64,000 nucleotides of DNA, taken from Tubulanus polymorphus (lineage: Eukaryota > Nemertea > Palaeonemertea > Tubulaniformes > Tubulanidae). The translations under genes were made by a program, and so were the position numbers. Under the pieces are notes generated by a model. The model did not search any database. It was not told the origin of the DNA and worked only from the letters and a program-made list of their open reading frames with translations. The stretch spans positions 22,759,210 to 22,823,209 of the forward strand of contig NC_134030.1 in the NCBI RefSeq assembly GCF_964204645.1, given 5' to 3'. Of the stretch, positions 21,661-31,220 are shown piece after piece; the stretch's first letter is position 1; every line of letters starts with the position of its first letter.

Positions 21661-24600
21661 GTAAGTTATTCAAATTATCAGTGACTCTTTCCTCTTGTTT
21701 AGTTTACGCGTAGTATAATCGTTCCACAAACTTAAAACATATCAATTATTTTCAGGTGTCCCACATATTGAACCTTACCCAGTTCCCACGGGTCGACTCG
21801 ACCGGAAAACCCAAGGAGACGAGATAGTTTATAAATGCAAACTACTGTTTGAAAAGTCGGATCGTTCGTTGATATTTCAACAGAAGAGTCGAGGTTCTGA
21901 ATCATGGGGTCCGGTTCGAGGTGATATACAACTTCACAGTTATAACGATAACACCTTAGTTTACGCGAATTTGAGCTTCACAGCAGATTTCAAGCTACAC
22001 AATGGATCATCATTTAGATGTCTTGTAAAGGATAATCCTACAGATCCGAAGCCGGTCCAGTTCGATACAATCGTAGTTCGTGGTAAGTAACAGTTCATTT
22101 CCTTATTGTTATCTCAAACGAGGGGAATTTACAATCAATCAATCAATCAATGCATCTATAACTTGTTGATATTTCATTATCAGTAAGGAAGTTATCAGGC
22201 GCTATTTTCAGGCAATCAAACACGATGGTTTTTAATCCAAAAATAGTTGAACATTTCCATGAAAAAAGCATTATCTGCGCATGCACAAAAATCGACGGTC
22301 AACGTTTCTATGGAGATTTTTGTACAAAATGCAGTATCAACAAAATCCTCAGATAAAACTATATCTTCAATGAAAAATTCCAACATATATCTCAAAAAAT
22401 AAAAAAATCAATAACGCAAAATGTGTGTAATCGAGTGTGTAATCAAGCGAATATTTCATTTTATATCAGCCCCCTTTTATATTGGTCTCAGATTTAGCAG
22501 ATTCGGTTTGTCGAACAATGGAATGTGGAGAACAGTGTCATTTTGTTCGTGATGGTTTTAATAATCAGAACAAATAAACTTTTTAAACTTCATCATTCAT
22601 CTTCAAATCAACAACAAAGTAATAACAGTTTATTGTTCATCTCATTATTTTTATAAACGTCGAATGAAACATGAAGTGACTTTTCAGAATTCATATTGCT
22701 GCTGTCATAGTTGAAATTGTCGACTGTTAGACGCGAGGTACGGAAATCGTAGCCTGATTTCTATTCTATTTTCATTTCAGGTAATACAACTTCTGACCTA
22801 CCAAAGGTGAGTATCTGGCCGTCAAACCCACAATATTGTTAAACTGTGTCCAGAAACAAATAAAACCCATTCAACATTGAAAAATGGGTTCATCGTCAAA
22901 TAAAACTAGCAATAACTGTGGAACTTAGTATCCAGGGTAAAATAAAATGCACTATTAAATCCTTAGACGTTTTATAATAGCTAAATACAAGTATGATGTT
23001 TTTTCAGCGCATTTAGAATCGTTACGGGTTGATTGTTGTTGATGATCGCAGTGACCAGTTCACAATATGCGATAAAATGGTCGTTCATAATAGCAATTTC
23101 ATGATTCTTACATCTTTCAGACTACATCAGACCTCCATCACCGAACTATTGTGATACTTTACATCACGTGTGGAGCGACTGCATTCATTTTGATCGTTCT
23201 CATCGCAGTATTCACTACTCGCAGGTACGAACTCGACTGGAAAACAGTTTCAGTTCAGTTTATTCACTCCACAAGTTATAATAAAATTGCACAGAGCACA
23301 AAAGTAGCGCATAGATTACAGCATATTACAAAAATATAATGATATTATTAATAATGATTATATTAATAATAATAACAATTATGATAATAGTAAAAATAAT
23401 AATACTAATAGTGATAGCAGTAATATAATACTTATAATAATAATAATTATAATTATAATGAAATTATAATGCAAAGATGAGGCGGAATTGTCGTATCGAG
23501 ATCCGATAATTATACACTATATTAGGTAAATGATTTGATACCTTTTTGATAAATATCGCCAGATTGAGCAAAGTTTTACAGCTCGAACAGAAAAGGTTAT
23601 GTAGGGTATTTTCATTGGGATGTCGCCAGTAGTAACTAGGTATAAATTTGTCTCAGGCTTTGAAAAAAGGGACATACTAAAAGAAAATGGAATTCGTCTC
23701 CAGTTGCTGCCAAATTACATTTCTGACAAATTCTATGGTTTCGCTCAATCTGGCGATATCTACCGATTTCAATAGGTAACTTATGGTTTGAGCATCTGAA
23801 TCGACACAAGGCTTGGTGGAGTCTGGGGGGTAATACGGGTACACAGTACCGGCTTACATACGTACATACATACGGGAACACGGCATACACTGGGGCCGGT
23901 TTCACAAAGCGTAATTAACCCTTAATTATGATTAAATCAGTAATCATGATTAAATTATCATGATAATCAAGTTAGGTGTTTCACAAAACGTAATAAACCC
24001 TTAATTATGATTAAATCACTAATCATGATTAAATCAAGTTAGGTGTTTCACAAAACGTAATTAACTTTAATTATAATTAAGTTAATTACAAAATTTAATT
24101 CCCCTCTAGAGTGTAAATAAACCATTCAATCATCATTAGTTTATTATTGAAAACAAAAGCTGCAGATATTATTCATGGAATTTGGTGTTTATTAATTGAC
24201 GAAGGCAATTCCTACACTTATTCCTAGTTTTTCAGATTGTTTGGCTGAATAATTTGGATTTTTTGCCTTTTGTAAAAATAATACCCTAAATTTTATTGAT
24301 TTATTTTCAAACATCCTATGTTTTTGTCAGCACGACCACCACATACTTAGAAGTATTGAATTAATTGATTTTGTCCATAGATTTCTGTCCGTAGAGTACA
24401 TATCTATGGAGTTATGGTGTTAAAAAGTATCACTGCTCGGAAATAAACCCCAAGGATTATATTTCGCTGACTGGAGGTGAGTTTCTATTTAGAAACTTTA
24501 GAGACATCTTGCTATGTTGTTCAACTTGTTCCTGAGACTTTCAGATAAAACTTTTACTCCCAAAGGAGTGAATTTCTCTTTTCCTCTAAACAAGGAAGGT

Positions 24601-27600
24601 TGTTAATGCTTGGACAGGAAACGGCTGTCTAAAAGTTCCGCCATTTTGATACAGTTAAATTGTAATTAAGTTGCCTAATTATGTAATAGTTAATTTTGTA
24701 ATTAAACCCTTTCTTGAAACACAATTTTAATCGTTATTAACTAATCATGATTAAAAAAATTTAGGTCCTAATTATAATTAAAAGTTAATTATGCTTTGTG
24801 AAACCGGTCCCCTGCTGATTATTATCATGTGTTTACTATTTACTAGCAAATTCTTCAAAAAATTATCTCCTTTCGGCCAATCTGATTACTATAAAAGAGG
24901 AAGTCAAAATACAGTTTACTCGCAGACCGGTAGGTGCTGCCACCTATGCATATGGCAAAGCGAACCAAGATTGACTTACAAAACTTCAAAACACGGTTCA
25001 AGGCCCATCACGATTTATCCTTAATTATTGAGGCCACACGAATAACTTGAGCTAAAACCTGACGGCCGAGGAAAACCGATACCGGTATTCACCCAGTGGG
25101 TGGAAAAAAACCAAAAACGCCAACACGCATGCGCAAACTAAAAAATTACCCTAAAACAATGGATCCGGACTCGACTAGGAACCGGACAAATAAAACACCG
25201 GCAAAACTATTACAATCATCGCCTTTTTTGAAGTTTTGCTGAATCTAGAAATATTCTGTCGCCAAGTCAAATATGTTTCAAAAGAAGTGCACGCTGTGCT
25301 GACCGCCTACTAATACAAACGCATCTGGTTGATTAGCAAACGTCAAATCGTAGGCAGAAACTTTTCTGCGGTTTTTAATAGATTTCCAGCGAGCTTTTGA
25401 TAGTGGTCTACCCGAGGCCTTGTTTATCAAGTCAATTAGAGGCGGAATTAATGGTTATTTTTATAGGACAGTGAAAGATCATGTACAGTCATGCTGTGTC
25501 ACAGGTTCAGAATAAATCTCATCTATCTGCACCTTTCCCAGTTAAAGAAGGGGTGTATCAGGGTACTATACTAAGCCCACTGCCTTTTGATATTTTCATT
25601 AATGACGCATCCGAGATACTAACTACAAAGATGTCTTACGTAATTCTATGCTGAAAGAATTAATACACATTTCAGATCCAGACGTTCGTTCGATGAAGGT
25701 CATGGTCATGTGGAGACTTCAACACTACCTCAACAGCTCGAAGCAACCGATGTATTGTTAAACGTCTACGAAGATCCTGATGATGGTAATGATGATGATT
25801 CAAACGGAAAACCTGTGAGAAATACTGAAACTGGATTACAACATAACATACAAACTCCTAACGCCATGAGAGCCGAGAAGGGCAAGGACACAACTCCGTA
25901 CATGGATATGGGAGCCGGAAAGGCAGCTACTTTGAAAAAAGTTTCAACTCCTTTCATGAATATGGAAGCCGAGAAGGTCAAAGATACAACTCCATACATG
26001 AATGTGGGAGCCGGGAAGGCAGCTACTTTGAAAAAAGTTTCAACTCCTTTCATGAATATGGAAGCCGAGAAGGTCAAAGATACAACTCCATACATGGATA
26101 TGGGAGCCGGGAAGGCGGCAAGTCTGGAGAGAGATACAGCTACAAACATGGATTTGAAAATAGATGATAATGAAATTTATTCTTACGCTCTTGTTGAATT
26201 TGATCTCAGGAAAAATGCGATAGAATTTCAGAACACATCATTTCATCAAGCTATGGAAGCCGGGCGGGGCAAAGATACAAATCCTTACATGGATATGGAA
26301 GCCGGGAAGGCAGCGAGTTTGAAAGAAGTTTCAACTCCTTTCATGAAGACGGGAGCCGAGAAGGACAAAGACACAACTCCATACATGAATGTGGGAGCCG
26401 GGAAGACATCGAGTCTGAAGAAAGTTTCAACTCCTTTCATGAATATGGAAGCCGAGAAGGCCAAAGATACAACTCCATACATGGATATGGGAGCCGGGAA
26501 GGCAGCTACTTTGAAAAAAGTTTCATCTCCTTTCATGAATATGGAAGCCGAGAAGGTCAAAGACACAACTCCATACATGGATATGGGAGCCGGGAAGGCG
26601 GCTACTTTGAAAAAAGTTTCATCTCCTTTCATGGATATGGAAGCCGAGAAGGTCAAAGATACAACTCCATACATGAATATGGAAGCCGGGAAGGCAGCTA
26701 CTTTGAAAAAAGTTTCATCTCCTTTCATGGATATGGAAGCCGAGAAGGTCAAAGATACAACTCCATACATGAATATGGAAGCCGGGAAGGCAGCTACTTT
26801 GAAAAAAGTTTCATCTCCTTTCATGAATATGGAAGCCGAGAAGGTCAAAGATACAACTCCATACATGAATGTGGGAGCCGGGAAGGCAGCTACTTTGAAA
26901 AAAGTTTCATCTCCTTTCATGAATATGGAAGCCGAGAAGGTCAAAGATACAACTCCATACATGAATGTGGAAGCCGGGAAGGCAGCTACTTTGAAAAAAG
27001 TTTCAACTCCTTTCATGAATATGGAAGCCGAGAAGGTCAAAGATACAACTCCATACATGAATGTGGGAGCCGGGAAGGCAGCTACTTTGAAAAAAGTTTC
27101 AACTCCTTTCATGAATATGGCAGCCGAGAAGGACAAAGACACAACTCCTTACATGAATGTGGGAGCCGGGAAGGCAGCTACTTTGAAAAAAGTTTCATCT
27201 CCTTTCATGAATATGGAAGCCGAGAAGGACAAAGACACAACTCCTTACATGAATATGAAAGCTGGGAAGGCAGCTACTTTGAAAAAAGTTTCATCTCCTT
27301 TCATGGATATGGAAGCCGAGAAGGTCAAAGATACAACTCCATACATGAATGTGGGAGCCGGGAAGGCAGCTACTTTGAAAAAAGTTTCAACTCCTTTCAT
27401 GAATATGGCAGCCGAGAAGGACAAAGACACAACTCCTTACATGAATGTGGGAGCCGGGAAGGCAGCTACTTTGAAAAAAGTTTCATCTCCTTTCATGAAT
27501 ATGGAAGCCGAGAAGGACAAAGACACAACTCCTTACATGAATATGAAAGCTGGGAAGGCAGCGAGTTTGAAGAAAGTTTCAACTCCTTATATGAACTTGG

Positions 27601-27692
27601 GAGTCGAGAAGGTCAACGATACAACTCCATACATGGATATGGAAGCTGGGAAGTCGGTGAGTTTGAAGAAAAATACAATTCTACATAGATGA
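21573..27692 (+). CDS. Gene B: single-Ig receptor with long tyrosine-motif tail
   Basis: Complete type-Y receptor with five coding exons: 21573-21660 (signal), 21756-22082 (Ig), 22781-22806 (26 nt linker), 23121-23224 (membrane), 25676-27692 (tail). The total is 2562 nt, 853 aa, and open throughout. The tail is about 670 aa. It has 19 PYM motifs: ten YMDM or YMNM (YxxM, PI3-kinase SH2 type), eight YMNV and one YMNL (YxN, Grb2 SH2 type). They are interleaved with about 15 PFM positions, where Phe replaces Tyr. The spacer is lysine-rich (AGKAATLKKVS, AEKVKD). It lies between D1 and D2. The signalling role is inference from motif chemistry, by analogy with the YMNM of CD28. The kinase and adaptors are not in the window. 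Confidence 0.85.
21756..22082 (+). CDS. B Ig domain exon
   Basis: 109 codons, phase 1-1. Ig cysteines are in IVYKCKLLFE and SSFRCLVKDN. There is no strand-C tryptophan, the position being LIFQQ. It is closely similar to gene C's Ig and to Ig3 of D1 and D3. Confidence 0.88.
22781..22806 (+). CDS. B 26-nt linker exon
   Basis: It encodes GNTTSDLPK. It enters in phase 1 and leaves in phase 0 before gtgagt. It is conserved in A (1030-1055) and C (53482-53507). It supplies the membrane-proximal stalk and an NTT sequon. Confidence 0.8.
23121..23224 (+). CDS. B transmembrane exon
   Basis: It encodes TTSDLHHRT, then a helix of about 23 residues (IVILYITCGATAFILIVLIA and VF), then TTR. It enters in phase 0 and leaves in phase 2. 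Gene C lacks three residues of this helix. Confidence 0.9.
23246..23876 (-). mobile_element. Non-LTR retrotransposon 3' fragment
   Basis: The minus strand encodes the C-terminal region of a non-LTR reverse transcriptase: RFRCSNHKLPIEIGRYRQI, then a Cys/His cluster (ICQKCNLAATGDEFHFLLVC). The plus-strand start is followed by AT-rich microsatellite. The flanks ggaaaaca and ggaacacgg, compared with the uninterrupted ggaaaacacggcatacac in genes A and C, define the insertion in the gene B intron. It is 5'-truncated and inactive. Confidence 0.75.
23892..24812. mobile_element. MITE-like DNA transposon with terminal inverted repeats
   Basis: GGGGCCGGTTTCACAAAGCG opens the element and its near-exact reverse complement (GCTTTGTGAAACCGGTCCCC) closes it. 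Subterminal TTAATTATGATTAAA repeats are present at both ends. It is about 920 bp and I found no transposase frame. The superfamily is undetermined. Confidence 0.85.
25384..25640 (+). pseudogene. Reverse transcriptase fragment (non-LTR)
   Basis: The plus strand reads like SFDSGLPEALFIKSIRGGIN, then, after frame breaks, VKEGVYQGTILSPLPFDIFI followed by NDA. The second block is the conserved non-LTR reverse transcriptase segment GVxQGxxLSPxLFxIxxND. It is frameshifted and short, so inactive. Its orientation is opposite to the fragment at 23246-23876. Confidence 0.75.
25676..27692 (+). CDS. B cytoplasmic tail exon
   Basis: One 2017-nt exon, stop TGA. It opens with RSRRSFDEGHG and the conserved LLNVYEDPDD, where YEDP fits a YxxP Crk-type SH2 site. 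The motif array then runs with a unique interruption around 26128-26255 (MDLKIDDNEIYSYALVEFDL). After the interruption the unit is a 32-aa, 96-bp repeat that alternates one PYM and one PFM motif. The array ends with KKNTILHR. Confidence 0.85.
25866..27670 (+). repeat. 96-bp coding tandem repeat (B tail)
   Basis: The unit encodes PYMNVGAGKAATLKKVS plus PFMNMEAEKVKDTT (32 aa including linker). Many units are identical at DNA level, indicating recent homogenisation. Array length is likely to vary between alleles. Confidence 0.93.
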
Positions 27693-28416
27693 ATTTGTAA
27701 GAAATTGTATGGACTTGGCGTCACTTGTGGAATTCGATCGCATTAAATCCACGAACGAAGAAAGTGATTGAATAGATGCCGGTCGTCAAGTTAACTGATT
27801 TACGGTCAATCGGAAAGTAGTAATAATCGATTCTACTAATCAAGTTTTTTTGCCGTATCGACAGAAAACCTATTGTTATTCGGATGATTATCAACATAAG
27901 GATGTTATGCTATATCGCAGAAAAGCAGGTTGTTATTCAGTTCATTATTATCATTAATGTATATTTTCCACTTATTTTTCGAAAATGAAATTCATCTATC
28001 AGATTCGATAAGTAGCCGCTTCTAAACGATACGTTGTATTCTGAAAGGATATAATGAATCAGCCGAAACGTTGCTCAGATATGAACTCTTCTATTCAGGT
28101 TTCTCATTTTTGGCTGTATTTATTGTGGAATTTCTCGCGTTTATTCTAAAAGGAATATAACAGTCTCTCTCATCTTGCAGATTATATGTATGTGCTGTCC
28201 ATCCTATATAAAACTTAAAATTACTTATTGTCAGACAACACTGGCGGAAATCTAGTACTGCAACTAGCTATCAGCATGTCCCTTCAGGAACCCCGCCGTA
28301 CTCCCGCAATCCTACGGTTTACCTGAAGAAACATATACGTCGAAAATACGCCGAGAAGAGAATTGCTCCGAGAATATCCAAATCAGGTCAGCATCCGTTC
28401 GTTGCTTTCCGTTCGT
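27693..28416. other. Spacer B-D2, trailer of gene B
   Basis: No gene is seen. The first 250 bases resemble the trailer of gene C (55850-56110). Near 28040-28085 there is ctga...atcagccgaaacgttgctcag, similar in layout to the hammerhead-like motif at 53048. Confidence 0.5.
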
Positions 28417-29076
28417 GACACTTTTTCTTCTTCTTCAGTTATATCTGGTTTCGAATCACCGGCGATTTATTTTGAAAATCGTCGAATCTTTCCAAAATAC
28501 GATATAATTTTACATATTTTTTGTACAAACAAGATTCTCGAAAAAGAACGCAGCATGGACTTATTGTAAATTTGTTTTTTTTCTCCTGTTTTCTTTTTTC
28601 CTGATTTTATTGTTTTGCATTTCCGCGATAAAATATTGATTTAATTTGATTTGAATTGAATTGACTGCTGTGGTGACACTTTTTTTATCTTCTTCAGTTA
28701 TATCTGGTTTCGAATTACCGGCAATTTATTTTGTTTACAATTTCTACAACTAATCAGAGTCCTAATTTTAAGCGTGTTCAATGCATAAAATCTCTCTATC
28801 AGTTCAAATGAAAGATGTAATGATTTGTTTTCTGTACCTTTCCAATGATTTATGATGGCATCAAATCGTCGAATCTTTCCAAAAATACGATAGAATTTTA
28901 CATGTATTTTATACAAACAAGATTAGTCGCATTACTTCTCGAAAAAGAACGCAGCATGAACTTATTGTAAATTTGTTTTTTTCTCTTGTTTTCTTTTTTC
29001 TTGATTTTATTGTTTTGCATTTTCACGAAAAAATATTGATTTAATTTGATTTGAATTGAATTGACTGCTGTGGTGA
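28417..29076. repeat. Tandem duplication downstream of gene B
   Basis: The block cacttt...cttcagttatatctggtttc through ttgaattgaattgactgctg occurs twice (about 28417-28671 and 28676-29076) with internal indels. The end ttgaattgaattg is like the 3' tails of the retroelements seen elsewhere in the window. Confidence 0.8.
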
Positions 29077-29349
29077 CGGCGGGAATGGAGGCGATTTTTT
29101 TCAAAAGAGAGCTTCCGCCATTTTGTTCGCAGTTTGCTGTATTTGTAAAGAAATACACATGGAATCACTGAATGTATGGTCGAGTGTGTACAGTATGGCG
29201 TCACTGCATTAGTGCCACGAGCAATCATCTCAAGATTGGGAATGATGGCTTGTAGATTAGTGTAGCACGGCCATGTACCCGTGAAACAAATATCGAATGG
29301 TACCATCATTTGGCCCAACTTCGGGTGCTTCCTATAAACAGTCCGAGAC

Positions 29350-30301
29350 ATTTAGGCATGAATAGAGGTAGTACCACAGCCCTGTAAATCTTGACCATGG
29401 TCATTAATCCGATGCCGTGGTCATCCCAGAGACGGTGACGTAGCCGCCCAAAGGACGCGATATTGCCTTGACAATGCGTTGAATGACTTCTTGGTCAATA
29501 GTGGCCGAGTTATACAGATTAATTCCAAGATAGCAGGAACTTTTAACTGGTTAAAGAGCTGTACTCCAAACAAATGCTAGGGGGTCAACATGTATCTTGC
29601 CACGGGCTAGTTGGTACAATGCTTCTTTGTTAAAAATGTGAGACAAAAGCGTTTTGCTGCACGTGTTATGTATTGGATGTCCTAAAGCGTATGAGTGACC
29701 AGACCACAGTCTTCTGCAAATAATAGATCTCGGGTCAGTATTTCCAAAATCTGTAACTGGAAATGGATCCGACAGATTTCCAGAATCCTAGACCCTAGCC
29801 GTCATGCCATCATGGAAGGACCAGACGAAAAAATAAATTTATCCGGGCACCTTAACTTGTGTAGCAACTTCCAAAGACCATCACAATTTACAGTGTCGAA
29901 TGCCTTGGTAAGGTCAATAGAAACACATTTGCACCGGCCTGGTAGTAAATATCAACAGTACCCCGCCCTGCACGGAAACCGCACTGGGATTCAGGATAGC
30001 TCGACTCACCAGGTGAGTGATCATCCGGGCTATGATTGTCGGTAATTGACACCGGGGAAATACCCGGATGGTTACAGCAAGTCGCAGCTTTGCGTTTGTG
30101 CACAATAGAGATATCTTTCATGTCCTGCATGAAGAGGTTGCGGACCTCCATGCTTGAAGAATTGTCCGATGATGCCTGCTTAACAGCTGTTTGGACTTCT
30201 TGAAGTGATTGTGGTAAGTCAAGATCATGGGTGATGTCCCAATGAGGTATAATGATATTTGGTATTGTACGGGTAATTACAAACCTCTTGCGGACCTCCA
30301 T
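29350..30301 (-). pseudogene. Decayed non-LTR retrotransposon reverse transcriptase
   Basis: Read on the minus strand in several frames, this gives ESQCGFRAGRGTVD (the typical start of the fingers region), then further blocks including HIFNKEALYQLARGKIHVDP and YLGINLYNSATIDQEVIQ, with stops and frame changes between them. It then continues to KHPKLGQMMVPFDI (near 29330-29290). This is an old, inactive copy lying antisense to the receptor genes in the B-D2 spacer. Confidence 0.8.
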
Positions 30302-30430
30302 GCTTGAAGAATTGTCCGATGATGCCTGCTTAACAGCTGTTTGGACTTCTTGAAGTGATTGTGGTAAGTCAAGATCATGGGTGATGTCCCAATGAAGTGT
30401 AATGATATTTGGTACGGGTGATTAAAACTT
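30141..30430. repeat. 150-bp tandem duplication inside retroelement remnant
   Basis: cggacctccatgcttgaaga occurs at 30141 and again at 30291, and the following 130 bases match. It is a simple two-copy duplication of the reverse transcriptase remnant's upstream part. Confidence 0.88.
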
Positions 30431-31120
30431 AGGTAATATCTAAAATGCACTAAATAATGTGGAAAAGATGATAGAAGAAAAAAATTGTTTCAAACTGGTC
30501 GAGCAAATTAAATATGCAACTACATTTACCGAAAGAACACACAAAAATGCTAAAATAAAAGATTTCGCGGATGCCATGGCAATATATCTCAACAAATGCA
30601 GATTTTTTCCGAGATATCCTCATACCGTGTAAAGTTTACTTTTATTTCCGACAGTAAGATAGGCCAATTTCCGACACACATATATATGTGAATTCCAAAA
30701 TCAAGCCCCAAGGACCATATGGTTACTTTTTGGGAATTTGGTTATAAAACGGTTGCCATGGCAAAAACGGTAACAATGAAAATTGGCCACCGGTCATTTT
30801 CGTGATGCGGGCTGCCAAGCTGTAACATGCTATGCATAATAAACCAAATTTCCGAACATAAGCTCTGTTAGATAACTATTAGATAAAATAACAACTTAAG
30901 TGTAAAAGTGAAATTAAAAGTATGTTAGTATTTTTGTCTTATTATCTTGTTTATTTGGGTTATTATCATTAAAATTGATATATAGTTTTTTTATCTGTCG
31001 CAAATTAAAGTAGATTAAGTTGTTTCTATATGAACACATATACATGAGACGTGTAAGAAGAGCGCGCAGTTTACTCTACATTACATTAGATTCCAATTGT
31101 TTATTTCAAGGTGACACGTT
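30431..31120 (+). other. Spacer, D2 promoter-proximal
   Basis: No gene is seen. AT-rich, with a cacatatatatgtg palindrome near 30677. It should contain the D2 promoter, but it is not visibly similar to the D1 and D3 5' flanks. Confidence 0.4.
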
Positions 31121-31132
31121 AACGCATTGAAG

Positions 31133-31220
31133 ATGAAGAACTTAATCTGGTTGTTAATTCTACTGCTGACAATCTCGTTCCATTCAGAAGCTGTATCGGT
31201 ACTAAATAAGAGAAATACTG
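31133..31220 (+). CDS. D2 exon 1: signal peptide
   Basis: It encodes MKNLIWLLILLLTISFHSEA then VSVLNKRNT: a short n-region, a strong hydrophobic core, and a likely cleavage after SEA. The donor is gtgagt and the exit phase is 1. It is shorter and more diverged than in D1 and D3, which resemble each other. Confidence 0.85.

Noticed and set aside
24791..25024. 77-aa plus-strand frame at the MITE 3' end
   Set aside because: It begins inside the terminal inverted repeat and has no family resemblance.
26285..27142. Minus-strand 285-aa frame over gene B
   Set aside because: Same effect from the 96-bp repeat; no start context or partner exons.
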